A DNA stretch of 64,000 bases from contig NZ_MDEQ02000019.1 of the NCBI RefSeq assembly GCF_001883705.2, positions 62,001 to 126,000 on the forward strand. The letters run 5' to 3'. The first letter of the stretch is position 1, and each line of letters opens with the position of its first letter. The position numbers and the translations under genes are program-made. The DNA is from Burkholderia catarinensis (GTDB lineage Bacteria; Pseudomonadota; Gammaproteobacteria; Burkholderiales; Burkholderiaceae). Of the stretch, positions 16,060-24,745 are shown in pieces. The notes under the pieces are model-generated. The model ran no database searches, was not told the origin of the DNA, and worked only from the letters and a program-made list of their open reading frames with translations.

Positions 16060-17319
16060 ATGTCACCCTTTTCGTTCACCCTGCTGTTCGCGATCGCCGT
16101 GCTCGCGATGGTCGTCACCAAGCTTTGGCTCGCGTCGCGGCAGATCCGCTTCGTCGCCGCGCACCGCAACGGCGTGCCCGCACAGTTCAGCGCCACCATT
16201 CCGCTGACCGCCCACCAGCGCGCGGCCGACTATACGGTCGAGCGCACCCGGCTGACGATGCTCGAGATCGTCGTCAGCGCGGCCGTGCTGGTCAGCCTCA
16301 CGCTGCTCGGCGGCGTCGGCACGCTCGACACGCTGCTGACCGGCTGGCTCGGCCGCGGCTACGCGCAGCAGGTCGCGCTCGTCGCCGCGGTGCTCGTGAT
16401 CACGGGCGTGATCGACGTCCCGTTCGAGTATTACCGCCAGTTCGGGATCGAGCAGCGTTTCGGCTTCAACCGGATGACGAAGCGGCTGTTCTTCACCGAC
16501 ATGCTGAAAAACTCGCTGCTCGGCGCCGCGCTCGGCCTGCCGCTGCTATTCGTCGTGCTGTGGCTGATGAACCAGGCCGGCAGCCTGTGGTGGCTGTGGA
16601 CCTGGATCGTCTGGGTCGCGTTCCAGATGCTCGTGCTGCTGATCTACCCGACTTTCATCGCACCGATCTTCAACAAGTTCGAGCCATTGAAGGACGACGC
16701 GCTGCGCGCGCGCATCGAGTCGCTGATGAAGCGCTGCGGCTTCGCGGCGAAGGGGCTGTTCGTAATGGACGGCAGCCGCCGCTCCGCACACGGCAACGCG
16801 TACTTCACGGGCTTTGGCGCATCGAAGCGGATCGTGTTCTTCGACACGCTGCTCGCACGCCTGTCCGGCCAGGAAATCGAAGCCGTGCTCGCGCACGAAC
16901 TCGGGCACTTCAAGCGCCGCCACGTGATGAAGCGGATGCTCGTGTCGTTCGTGCTGAGCCTCGTGCTGCTCGCGCTGCTCGGCTGGCTCGCGCAACGCAC
17001 GTGGTTCTATACGGGGCTCGGCGTCACGCCGTCGCTCGACACGAGCAACGCGGGCGCCGCGCTCGTGCTGTTCTTCCTCGCGATTCCCGTGTTCCTGTTC
17101 TTCGCGACGCCGTTCGGCAGCCTCACGTCGCGCAAGCACGAATTCGAGGCCGACGCGTTCGCGGCCAGCCAGACCGACGCGCAGGATCTCGTCAGCGCGC
17201 TCGTGAAGCTCTACGAGGACAACGCGTCGACGCTGACGCCCGACCCCGTCTACACGGCCTTCTACTACTCGCATCCGCCCGCCTCGCAGCGGATCGACCG
17301 CCTGCTGCAGCACGTATGA
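16060..17319 (+). CDS. M48-family membrane metalloprotease (Ste24/CAAX type)
   Basis: A 419-residue protein with several membrane segments and a cytoplasmic-facing zinc site. The motif HELGH near residue 277 and the downstream EFEAD provide the zinc ligands and catalytic Glu of the Ste24-like M48 family. The N-terminal part (about residues 60-200) has four or more hydrophobic helices. Family members cut membrane proteins in envelope quality control. The ATG at 16060 is preferred over an upstream TTG. The stop overlaps the rsgA start (ATGA), so the two are translated together. Confidence 0.9.
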   Translation: MSPFSFTLLFAIAVLAMVVTKLWLASRQIRFVAAHRNGVPAQFSATIPLTAHQRAADYTVERTRLTMLEIVVSAAVLVSLTLLGGVGTLDTLLTGWLGRGYAQQVALVAAVLVITGVIDVPFEYYRQFGIEQRFGFNRMTKRLFFTDMLKNSLLGAALGLPLLFVVLWLMNQAGSLWWLWTWIVWVAFQMLVLLIYPTFIAPIFNKFEPLKDDALRARIESLMKRCGFAAKGLFVMDGSRRSAHGNAYFTGFGASKRIVFFDTLLARLSGQEIEAVLAHELGHFKRRHVMKRMLVSFVLSLVLLALLGWLAQRTWFYTGLGVTPSLDTSNAGAALVLFFLAIPVFLFFATPFGSLTSRKHEFEADAFAASQTDAQDLVSALVKLYEDNASTLTPDPVYTAFYYSHPPASQRIDRLLQHV

Positions 17320-18257
17320 GCCGACCGACCTCCCGCAAGCCGGCCCCGCGCGTGTCGGGCGCGCAACGTGCCGAAGGCCGCGTGATCGCGGCGCACGGGC
17401 GCCACTACATCGTCGCGCCCGACGACGGCGGACCGATGCTGCAGTGCTTCCCGCGCGGCAAGAAGAGCGATATCGCGGTCGGCGACCGCGTTGCATACGA
17501 ATACGCGTCGGCCGACCAGGGCGTGATCGTCGAGATCGGCGAACGGCGCAACCTGCTGTACCGTTCCGACCAGTTCAAGTCGAAGCTGTTCGCGGCCAAC
17601 CTCGACCAGTTGCTGATCGTGCTCGCGACCGAGCCCTATTTCAGCGAGGACCTGCTCGGCCGCGCGCTGATCGCCGCCGAGGCGAACGAACTGAAGCCGC
17701 TCGTCGTGCTGAACAAGATCGACGTCGAGGCCGCACTGCCGGTCGCGCGCGAGCGCCTCGCGCCGTACCGCACGCTCGGCTACGACGTGCTCGAGCTGTC
17801 GGTGAAGGGCTCGCCCGACGACGCGCGCGCGCAATTGATGCCGCACCTCGCCGGGCATTCGACGATCCTGCTCGGCCAGTCCGGGATGGGCAAGTCGACG
17901 CTCGTAAACCTGCTCGTTCCCGATGCCGAAGCCGCGACGCGCGAGATTTCGGCCGCGCTCAACAGCGGCCGCCACACGACGACGTTCACGCGCCTCTACC
18001 CGCTGCAGGGCGGCGGCGCACTGATCGATTCGCCTGGCTTCCAGGAATTCGGCCTTTATCACCTGACGGAAGGCGGTCTCGAGCGCGCGTTTCCGGAGTT
18101 CCGGCCGCTGCTCGCGGACTGCCGTTTCTATAACTGCCATCATCTGCACGAGCCCGGCTGCGCGATTCTCGAAGCCGTCGCCGACGGCCGCGTCGCGCCG
18201 TCGCGGCACGCGCTGTACGCACAGCTCGTGCACGAGGCGAGCCAGATCGTCCGCTGA
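17316..18257 (+). CDS. rsgA: Ribosome small-subunit-dependent GTPase RsgA
   Basis: A 313-residue circularly permuted GTPase that tests late assembly of the 30S subunit. An N-terminal OB fold covers about residues 20-90. The G motifs appear in permuted order: G4 NKID near 133, G1 GQSGMGKS near 187, then G3 DSPGF. The C-terminal zinc site is seen as CRFYNCHHLHEPGC. The start overlaps the protease stop by 4 bases. Confidence 0.96.
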   Translation: MSRPTSRKPAPRVSGAQRAEGRVIAAHGRHYIVAPDDGGPMLQCFPRGKKSDIAVGDRVAYEYASADQGVIVEIGERRNLLYRSDQFKSKLFAANLDQLLIVLATEPYFSEDLLGRALIAAEANELKPLVVLNKIDVEAALPVARERLAPYRTLGYDVLELSVKGSPDDARAQLMPHLAGHSTILLGQSGMGKSTLVNLLVPDAEAATREISAALNSGRHTTTFTRLYPLQGGGALIDSPGFQEFGLYHLTEGGLERAFPEFRPLLADCRFYNCHHLHEPGCAILEAVADGRVAPSRHALYAQLVHEASQIVR

Positions 18258-18323
18258 TCGCGCGGCACGCGCGCGGCGGCCAGCCGGTGCCATGCGGGCC
18301 GGCCTTCACCGACAGGAGCCGCC

Positions 18324-18641
18324 ATGCGTTTCAAGGCACCCGATCTCGCGACGGCGCAGCATTGGGCCAACGTGCTTCAGGTGGCCGGCATCGGTTGCGA
18401 GCTGCATAACTGCTACGCGCCCGGCGCGCTCGGCGGCCTGCCCGCCGACGCCTGCACGCCGGAGCTGTGGCTCGACGACGAACGCGACGACGCGCTCGCG
18501 CGCCGGCTCCTCGATGCTGCGTCGCACGGCCCGTCGTCCGGCGCCGCATCGTGGCGCTGCCGGCATTGCGGTGAAGCGCTCGAGGCCCAGTTCACGGCGT
18601 GCTGGCAATGCGGCGCCGTACGCGACCCGCGCGACGACTGA
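18324..18641 (+). CDS. Small DUF2007-like protein with C-terminal zinc ribbon
   Basis: A 105-residue protein. The N-terminal half (MRFKAPDLATAQHWANVLQVAGIGCELHN) is the short alpha-beta fold of DUF2007, a putative signal-transduction or adaptor domain. The C-terminal end holds two CxxC pairs (CRHCG and CWQCG), a zinc-ribbon. It is spaced 66 bases after rsgA and closed by a terminator, so it may be the last gene of that operon. Function is unknown. Confidence 0.8.
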   Translation: MRFKAPDLATAQHWANVLQVAGIGCELHNCYAPGALGGLPADACTPELWLDDERDDALARRLLDAASHGPSSGAASWRCRHCGEALEAQFTACWQCGAVRDPRDD

Positions 18642-18649
18642 CCCACAGC

Positions 18650-18676
18650 AAAAAGGCCGGCATCAAGCCGGCCTTT
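18650..18676 (+). terminator. Rho-independent terminator between convergent genes
   Basis: AAAGGCCGGC, loop ATCAA, GCCGGCCTTT. The stem is perfect and can work in both directions. Confidence 0.85.
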
Positions 18677-18704
18677 GCCTTTCATCGGGTACTGCACTGC
18701 CCCG

Positions 18705-19643
18705 TCACGACACCCAGACGGCGAGCGTCAGCAGCAGCAGCAGAATCATCCACAGGATCACCGCGCGCCAGACGAGGCCGACTGCCGACTGAAGCGTACG
18801 CGGCGTGCAATCGTCACCGACCGTCAATGGGCCGCTGTCGCCGACCGCCAGCGCATCGAGGCTCGACGGTTCCGCGAGCGGCCCCGCGAGACGCGCGCCG
18901 AGCGCCCCGCTGCCGGCAGCCAGCAGCACGCCGTCGTTCGGGTCGGGCCACTGGCGCGTGTGATTGCGCCACGCGTAGATCGCATCCTCGAAATTGCCCA
19001 CGATCGCGAAGCCGAGCGCGGTCAGTCGCGCGGGAATCCAGTCGATCACGAAGAACGCGCGCTGCGCGAACGTCGAGAAAGCGGCCGTGCGGTCGTCGCC
19101 CGGCGTCGACCAGCTGCGCGCGAGGTATTCGGAAATCCGGTACAGCACGGCGCCGGCCGGGCCGATCGGCAGCACATACCAGAAGAACACGCCGAACACG
19201 TGACGATGCGACGCGACAACCGCGTGAATCAGCGTATGGCGGACGATTTCGCCGACCGGCATGTCGACCGTGTCGAGGCCCGTCCACTCGTGCAGGATTT
19301 CGCGCGCGCGCGGCACGTCGTCGTTGTTGAGCGCGAGGTGGATGTCGGTGAAGTAGTGGCTGAACTGGCGGAAGCCGAGCGTGAAATACACGACGACGAC
19401 GTTCCACACGAATGCGAGCACGAAGCTCACCTTGTACAGCAGGAAATAGATCAGCGCGACGATCAGCACCCACGGCAGCACGACCGCGAGCCATGCGAGG
19501 ATGCCGTGCTTCTGCTTGCCTGCGTCGAGACCATGCGCGACGGTTTCCGCATGAAACTGGAACAGCGCGAACACCGGATTGTTCGGCGACAACGCGCGGA
19601 CCTGTTCGATGATGAGAGCGAGGAGAACCGAAAAGAAAGTCAT
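18705..19643 (-). CDS. CobD/CbiB-family membrane protein
   Basis: A 312-residue protein with hydrophobic segments at the N-terminus (MTFFSVLLALIIEQ), around residues 50-85, around 165-180 and at the C-terminus. RALSPNNP and LNNDDVPRAREILHEWTGLDTVDM match the CobD/CbiB family (cobalamin side-chain attachment), but in the branch close to AmpE. No cobalamin genes surround it, so a B12 role is doubtful. A membrane regulatory role like AmpE is an alternative. The start is MTFFSVL because the upstream extension is polar and unlike the family. Confidence 0.8.
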   Translation of the reverse strand: MTFFSVLLALIIEQVRALSPNNPVFALFQFHAETVAHGLDAGKQKHGILAWLAVVLPWVLIVALIYFLLYKVSFVLAFVWNVVVVYFTLGFRQFSHYFTDIHLALNNDDVPRAREILHEWTGLDTVDMPVGEIVRHTLIHAVVASHRHVFGVFFWYVLPIGPAGAVLYRISEYLARSWSTPGDDRTAAFSTFAQRAFFVIDWIPARLTALGFAIVGNFEDAIYAWRNHTRQWPDPNDGVLLAAGSGALGARLAGPLAEPSSLDALAVGDSGPLTVGDDCTPRTLQSAVGLVWRAVILWMILLLLLTLAVWVS

Positions 19644-19763
19644 GCGTGGCGCCGTCTTCGGAGTTATGTCATTTTTCGTATAACGATAGCACAGCGTAAG
19701 CCCGGCATGGCTGCCGGCGCGGTCGCCCGGCAACCGACCGCGTGCGTCGGCCGGTGTACGCGG

Positions 19764-20450
19764 CTAGCCGGCGGCCAAGAAGCGGTACAGATTGCGAAAC
19801 ATGGCGGCAGTTGCGCCCCAGATGAAGTAATGCCCGCCTGGTTCGCCATTCGGATAGGGCATCGCAAAAAAACGACGCTCGCCGCCTTCCCAGCGGAACA
19901 CGCGGACCTGATGGTTCGCGGGATCCATCAGGAACGCGAGCGGCACTTCGAAAATCTCGGCGACTTCGAACGTGTCGGCCTGCACGGTGAACGGCGGATG
20001 CACGAGGCCGACCACCGGTGTCACGCAGAAGCCCGTGCCGGTCAGGTAGTCGGGCAGCGCGCCGAGAATCTCGACGCGTTCTGCGGCCAGCCCGATCTCT
20101 TCCTTCGCCTCGCGCAACGCGGTGGCGGTCGCATCGCGATCGAACGGTTCGCGACGACCGCCCGGGAAGCTGATCTGCCCGGCGTGGTCGTTCAAATGGT
20201 CGGCGCGCTGGGTCAGCAGCACGGTCGGCCCCGATTCGCGGACGACGAGCGGAACGAGGACGGCCGCACTACGCGGATCGACGCCCTCTTGCAGCCTCGC
20301 CTCTCCGGGCTCGACGCTCCATTCGAGCGTACGCGCGAAACGGTCGCGCAAGCCGGACGGTGTCATCAGGCGGGGATCGATGGCGGGCAGGCCGGCGCCG
20401 GTGCCTTCGACCGGCAGTACTTCGGGATCGATGATGGGGCGGCGATTCAA
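19764..20450 (-). CDS. Nudix hydrolase, CoA pyrophosphatase type
   Basis: A 228-residue Nudix protein. The Nudix box spans GGRREPFDRDATATALREAKEEIGL, given here as G-x5-D-x8-REAxEEIG, with Asp in place of the first Glu as is usual in the CoA-pyrophosphatase group. The group-specific segment LTQRADHLNDHAGQISFPGG precedes it. These enzymes split CoA and its derivatives into phosphopantetheine and 3',5'-ADP. It lies between the CobD-like gene and the rplS terminator. Confidence 0.88.
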   Translation of the reverse strand: MNRRPIIDPEVLPVEGTGAGLPAIDPRLMTPSGLRDRFARTLEWSVEPGEARLQEGVDPRSAAVLVPLVVRESGPTVLLTQRADHLNDHAGQISFPGGRREPFDRDATATALREAKEEIGLAAERVEILGALPDYLTGTGFCVTPVVGLVHPPFTVQADTFEVAEIFEVPLAFLMDPANHQVRVFRWEGGERRFFAMPYPNGEPGGHYFIWGATAAMFRNLYRFLAAG

Positions 20451-20500
20451 TGGGGCTCTCGGGTTCGTGTCGTATCGAGCATATTGTCGCGCCAGAATGA

Positions 20501-20526
20501 AAAAAGCACCCGGGTGGGTGCTTTTT
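20501..20526 (-). terminator. Terminator of the rpsP-rplS operon
   Basis: AAAAAGCACCC, short loop, GGGTGCTTTTT directly after the rplS stop. On the minus strand the U-run comes from the left A-run. Confidence 0.85.
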
Positions 20527-20537
20527 CCTTACAGCTC

Positions 20538-20930
20538 TTACTCTTGGGAAGCTGCTGCGGCGCGATCCTTCGACACCAGCTTTTCCTTGATACGAGCCGA
20601 CTTGCCCGAACGCTCGCGCAGGTAGTACAGCTTCGCACGACGCACATCACCGCGGCGCTTCACGACGATGCTCGCCAGCAGCGGCGAGTACGTCTGGAAC
20701 GTACGCTCGACGCCTTCGCCCGACGAGATCTTGCGGACGATGAAATTCGAGTTCAGACCACGGTTGCGAATCGCGATCACGACGCCTTCGTAAGCCTGAA
20801 CGCGCTTGCGGGTACCTTCAACCACGTTCACGTTCACGATCACCGTGTCGCCCGGGGCGAATTCGGGGATCGTCTTGCCGGCGAGCGCGCGCTCGATTTC
20901 TTCCTGCTCAAGTTTTTCGATCAGATTCAT
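20538..20930 (-). CDS. rplS: 50S ribosomal protein L19
   Basis: A 130-residue protein at the subunit interface. The start is MNLIEKLEQEEIERAL, with ggagtc upstream. Seen: FAPGDTVIVNVNVVEGTRKRVQAYEGVVIAIRN, SGEGVERTF and RRAKLYYLRERSGKSARIKE. It is the last gene of the rpsP operon. The C-terminal Ala/Glu tail is longer than in E. coli (115 residues). Confidence 0.98.
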   Translation of the reverse strand: MNLIEKLEQEEIERALAGKTIPEFAPGDTVIVNVNVVEGTRKRVQAYEGVVIAIRNRGLNSNFIVRKISSGEGVERTFQTYSPLLASIVVKRRGDVRRAKLYYLRERSGKSARIKEKLVSKDRAAAASQE

Positions 20931-21063
20931 TACTGACTCCTTATGCCATCGTGTCGGCGTTAGCACCCGCCTGCTTCCAGGCCTGGCCCCGATAGAGGAT
21001 GGATTCACATCAGGCGCCGCGCACGCATGCACGGCACCGCCAATTCCCGCTCGCGACACCGCC

Positions 21064-21858
21064 TCAGGAGGCGTCCTTCGCTTCGCGTGCGAGGTTCGCA
21101 AGCCATGCCTCGTCGGCACGGCTCAGCAACTTCTCGCGGCGCGCCCGGACGATCAGGTCCGGCCGCTTCCGCAACGTATTCCTCAATGCTTCCTGGCGCC
21201 GCCACCGCTCGATCTCGGCATGATGCCCGCCGAGCAGCACGTCCGGCACGCGCACGCCATCGTACTCCTCGGGGCGCGTGTAATGCGGACAATCCAGCAG
21301 CCCGTCGACGAAACTGTCCTGCACGGCCGACTGCGAATCGTTCAGCACACCGGGCAGCAACCGCACGACGGCATCCATCATCGCCATCGCCGGCAGCTCT
21401 CCGCCGGACAGCACGAAATCGCCGAGGCTGATTTCCTCGTCGACGCAACGATCGAGCAGGCGCTGGTCGATCGCCTCGTAGCGGCCGCACAGCACGACGA
21501 CGCCCGGTTCCTGCGCCATCCGCATCGCACGATCGTGGGTAAGCGGCGCGCCCTGCGGCGACATCATCACGACGCGCGTGCTCGCGATGCCCTGCTCCGC
21601 CTGCGCCGCTTTCGCGGCGCCGATCGCGGCTTCGAGCGGCCTGGCCAGCATCACCATGCCCGGACCGCCGCCGTACGGACGATCATCGACCGTACGGTAG
21701 TTGTCCGTCGTGAAATCACGCGGGTTCCAGGTGCGCAGCCCGAAGCGCCCCTGCTTGACGGCCCGGCTGGTGATTCCCCAGTCGGTCAGTGCGCGGAACA
21801 TCTCGGGAAAGAGCGTGACGACGTCGAACTGCACCGCGCTCTCGGTAACCTGGTTCAT
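21064..21858 (-). CDS. trmD: tRNA (guanine-37-N1)-methyltransferase
   Basis: A 264-residue SPOUT methyltransferase that methylates G37 of tRNAs reading CNN and prevents +1 frameshifts. Seen: FDVVTLFPEMF, DDRPYGGGPGMVM, VLCGRYEAIDQR and SLGDFVLSGGELPAM, which form the trefoil knot that binds S-adenosylmethionine. Its start lies one base after the rimM stop. The longer frame upstream lies inside rimM. Confidence 0.97.
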   Translation of the reverse strand: MNQVTESAVQFDVVTLFPEMFRALTDWGITSRAVKQGRFGLRTWNPRDFTTDNYRTVDDRPYGGGPGMVMLARPLEAAIGAAKAAQAEQGIASTRVVMMSPQGAPLTHDRAMRMAQEPGVVVLCGRYEAIDQRLLDRCVDEEISLGDFVLSGGELPAMAMMDAVVRLLPGVLNDSQSAVQDSFVDGLLDCPHYTRPEEYDGVRVPDVLLGGHHAEIERWRRQEALRNTLRKRPDLIVRARREKLLSRADEAWLANLAREAKDAS

Positions 21859-21859
21859 T

Positions 21860-22537
21860 TCAGTAATCAGCTTCCCAGTCGACGATGATGCGACGCGCCG
21901 CCTGATCCACCGTTTTGACGTATACGCCGACAAACGGAATCAACCGCTCGTCGGTGGTCGGCTGACCGTCTTTGCCGATCGCCGGATACTCGACACGCAT
22001 GATCGAATGCACGCTGTTGTCGATCATCCCGCTCACTTTCCCGAGCGCCACCGATTGCTCGTTGACGACATCGAGACCGATCAGGTCGACCCAATAGAAT
22101 TCGTCCGCGGCCAATGCCGGGAAGTCTTCCCGGCGCACGAACACGCGAAAGCCGCGCATAGCCAGCGCGGCATCGCGGTCGCTGACGCCCGCGGGTTGCG
22201 CAACGACGGTGTCGCTGTGCGTCTTCGACTGCATGATGCGAACGGAAAGCCGCTCCGCACCGCGTTCGAGCCACCAGCGGCGCGCGTTGAGCATTGCGTC
22301 GCCGCCGCGACCGGCGTCGGCATGCGCCGCCACCTTGACCCAGCCCTTCAGGCCGTAGGCGTCGACCACCGCCCCGACCTCGACGGCATCGTCGGGCCAC
22401 GCTTGCGTCGCTTCGAGACCACCCTGTTCGGCAGCCTGGCCGGCGTTCGCGACAGCGCCGCGTTCGACCGGCTTGCGGACGAATGCGCCGAATGACGCAC
22501 GCCCGCGCCCTGCATTACCGGAATCGTGACCCGCCAT
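21860..22537 (-). CDS. rimM: Ribosome maturation factor RimM
   Basis: A 225-residue protein that helps fold the 16S rRNA head region and binds S19. Seen: the N-terminal RimM barrel (VEVGAVVDAYGLKGWVKVAAH near residue 50) and the C-terminal PRC-barrel (EFYWVDLIGLDVVN, then ERLIPFVGVYVKTVD). A 45-residue Ala/Gly-rich N-terminal extension precedes the barrel and is longer than in E. coli. A start further in would be possible. An upstream TTG also exists, but the ATG is chosen. Confidence 0.94.
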   Translation of the reverse strand: MAGHDSGNAGRGRASFGAFVRKPVERGAVANAGQAAEQGGLEATQAWPDDAVEVGAVVDAYGLKGWVKVAAHADAGRGGDAMLNARRWWLERGAERLSVRIMQSKTHSDTVVAQPAGVSDRDAALAMRGFRVFVRREDFPALAADEFYWVDLIGLDVVNEQSVALGKVSGMIDNSVHSIMRVEYPAIGKDGQPTTDERLIPFVGVYVKTVDQAARRIIVDWEADY

Positions 22538-22579
22538 CAATGCACCTCACAGCCGGCACGACCGGCACACCGTGCCATG

Positions 22580-22834
22580 TTAGGCAGCCGGTTGCGCCTT
22601 TTGCGCTTCCTTCACGAGACGCTGGACGGTCGGCGACAGTTGCGCGCCAACACCTTGCCAGTACGTCAGGCGGTCCTGAGCGATACGCAGCGATTCGCCC
22701 TTCGTGGCAACCGGGTTGTAGAAACCGACGCGCTCGATGAAGCGGCCGTCACGACGGTTGCGCGAATCGGTAGCGACGATGTTGTAGAACGGGCGCTTCT
22801 TCGAGCCGCCACGAGCCAGACGGATGATAACCAT
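22580..22834 (-). CDS. rpsP: 30S ribosomal protein S16
   Basis: An 84-residue protein. The start [20 protein letters not shown] is diagnostic. It is the first gene of the rpsP-rimM-trmD-rplS operon, and the strong promoter at 22880-22908 lies upstream. Confidence 0.98.
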
Positions 22835-22879
22835 ATGATGTCCTTCGGAAAACCGGGTTCGAAACTACTGAAACACGCG

Positions 22880-22908
22880 ATTATAGCCGGAAACCAGAGG
22901 TACAACAA
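22880..22908 (-). promoter_or_regulatory. Sigma-70 promoter of the rpsP operon
   Basis: On the minus strand: -35 TTGTTG, 17-base spacer, -10 TATAAT (perfect). It starts transcription about 40 bases before rpsP, as expected for a ribosomal operon. Confidence 0.7.
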
Positions 22909-22986
22909 ACACTTACGCGTAAATAATCCGCGGACGGCCTGTCCACCGAGCATACAATCGTCGTGTCCGGGACGTTCTCCACCGTC

Positions 22987-24126
22987 ATGCCGCCTCTTCG
23001 CGCCGCCTCGACGCACCGCGCGCAGCACCGTTTTACGGCGCTGCTTGCCGGCCTTGCCTGCCTCGCGCCCGCACTGGCGTTTACCGCGCCGTTGCCGGTG
23101 GGCGAACTCGTCGTGCCGCCCGGCTTCCACGTGGAAGTACTAACTGACGCGGTACCGGCCGCGCGCGAAATGGCGTGGTCGCCGCGCGGCATCCTGTATG
23201 TCGGCACGCGGGAAGGCCGCGTGCATGCATTCGTGATGCACGAGGGCCGGATCAGCGCGCGCTACGTGATCGCGTCCGGGCTCGACATGCCCGTCGGCGT
23301 CGCCTACCGCGACGGCACACTCTATATATCAGCCGTGTCGCGCATCTTGCGTCTCGATCATATAGACGACCGGCTCGCCCGGCCACCCGCGCCTGCCGTC
23401 GTGACCGACGCACTGCCGACCGAACACCATCACGGCTGGAAATTCATCGCGTTCGGCCCCGACGGCAAACTGTACGTGCCGACCGGCGCACCGTGCAACG
23501 CCTGCCTCGCCGATCGCAGCCGCTACGCGATCATCGCGCGGATGAAGGCCGACGGCAGCGGAAGCGAGGTTGTCGCCCGCGGCGTGCGCAATACGGTCGG
23601 CTTCGCATGGCATCCCGATTCGGGCGAGCTGTGGTTTACCGACAATGGGCGCGACATGATGGGCGACGACGTGCCCGACGACAAGTTGAACCGCGCACCG
23701 CGCGCCGGCCTCGACTTCGGCTTTCCGTATTGCCATGGCGGCGACACGCCCGACCCCGAATTCGGCAGCGCCGACGCATGCCGCCGCTATGTGCCGCCGG
23801 TGTTGAAACTCGGCGCGCACGTCGCGGCGCTCGGCATGCGCTTTTATATCGGGCCGATGTTTCCGGCGTCGTATCGCAATAACGTGTTCGTTGCCGAACA
23901 CGGCTCGTGGAACCGCAGCACGAAGGTCGGCTACCGCGTGACGCGCGTCATCGTATCGGCGGACGGCAGCCAGGCGCGCCAGACCCCGTTCATCACCGGC
24001 TGGCTGCGGCCCGACGGCACGGTATGGGGACGCCCGGCCGACGTGCTGCCGCTGCCGGACGGCTCGCTGCTCGTCAGCGACGACTACGCGGGCGCAATCT
24101 ACCGCGTGACCTACGCGGCACCTTGA
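22987..24126 (+). CDS. PQQ-dependent sugar dehydrogenase-like exported protein
   Basis: A 379-residue protein (387 if a GTG at 22963 is used) with a signal peptide (cleavage near AFT-AP). It shows the six-bladed propeller of the soluble glucose/sorbosone dehydrogenase family: PPGFHVEVLTDAVPAAREMAWSP, LDMPVGVAYRDGTLYIS, HHGWKFIAFGPDGKLYV, RGVRNTVGFAWHPDSGELWFTDNGRD and FVAEHGSWNRSTKVGY. The RN-x-x-G and W-x-x-N-G-RD motifs line the active site in the family. It would oxidise a sugar or alcohol in the periplasm, but substrate and PQQ use are inferred. Confidence 0.85.
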   Translation: MPPLRAASTHRAQHRFTALLAGLACLAPALAFTAPLPVGELVVPPGFHVEVLTDAVPAAREMAWSPRGILYVGTREGRVHAFVMHEGRISARYVIASGLDMPVGVAYRDGTLYISAVSRILRLDHIDDRLARPPAPAVVTDALPTEHHHGWKFIAFGPDGKLYVPTGAPCNACLADRSRYAIIARMKADGSGSEVVARGVRNTVGFAWHPDSGELWFTDNGRDMMGDDVPDDKLNRAPRAGLDFGFPYCHGGDTPDPEFGSADACRRYVPPVLKLGAHVAALGMRFYIGPMFPASYRNNVFVAEHGSWNRSTKVGYRVTRVIVSADGSQARQTPFITGWLRPDGTVWGRPADVLPLPDGSLLVSDDYAGAIYRVTYAAP

Positions 24127-24235
24127 CGCAGCCGAGGGGTGACCGGGCCCGACCGGGCATCGTAGAATGCGTGCCGGGCCGCGTGCCCGCGCCGGCCAGC
24201 CGGCCGCCCATGCCAACGACAATACGCCGCCATCC

Positions 24236-24703
24236 ATGTCCAGCAGCACCGCACCGTCCCGCCGCTTCCGCTCCAAGACGCTCACCGCCGCCCTCGCATT
24301 CCTGCTCGGATCGCTCGGTGCGCACCGCTTCTATCTGTACGGCTTTCGCGACGTCTACGGCTGGGCGCACCTCCTCGCGACGATCGTCGGCATCCCGGGC
24401 TTTCTCCTTCTCGCGGCGACCCAGCGCAGCGCCGGCCTCGGCTGGTGGCTCGCGGTACCCGGCGCGATCTCGCTGCTGGCGGCATTCCTCGCCGCGCTCG
24501 TCTATGGGCTGCGCCCCGACGAAAAGTGGGACGCGCAGTTCAACGCGGACACGGGCAAGCACAGCCGGTCGGGCTGGACCGTGATCTTTGTCGTGATCTT
24601 CTCGCTACTGATCGGCGCGTTCCTGCTGATGACCGCACTCGCGCTGTCGTTCCAGACGTATTTCGAATCGCAGGTCGAAGCGGCGAAGCAGATTTCGCAG
24701 TAA
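24236..24703 (+). CDS. TM2-domain-like small membrane protein
   Basis: A 155-residue protein. The N-terminal part (SKTLTAALAFLLGSLGAHRFYLYGFRDVYGW) matches the TM2 domain, with the G-x-x-G-x-H-R-F-Y turn between two membrane helices. Two further hydrophobic segments follow near residues 70-90 and 115-140. Function of the family in bacteria is unknown. The start is the ATG at 24236, and a -10-like TAGAAT lies at about 24163. Confidence 0.75.
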   Translation: MSSSTAPSRRFRSKTLTAALAFLLGSLGAHRFYLYGFRDVYGWAHLLATIVGIPGFLLLAATQRSAGLGWWLAVPGAISLLAAFLAALVYGLRPDEKWDAQFNADTGKHSRSGWTVIFVVIFSLLIGAFLLMTALALSFQTYFESQVEAAKQISQ

Positions 24704-24745
24704 GCGCAACGAACCCGGCACACCGGCAGCGGTATCGCGCGCCGG

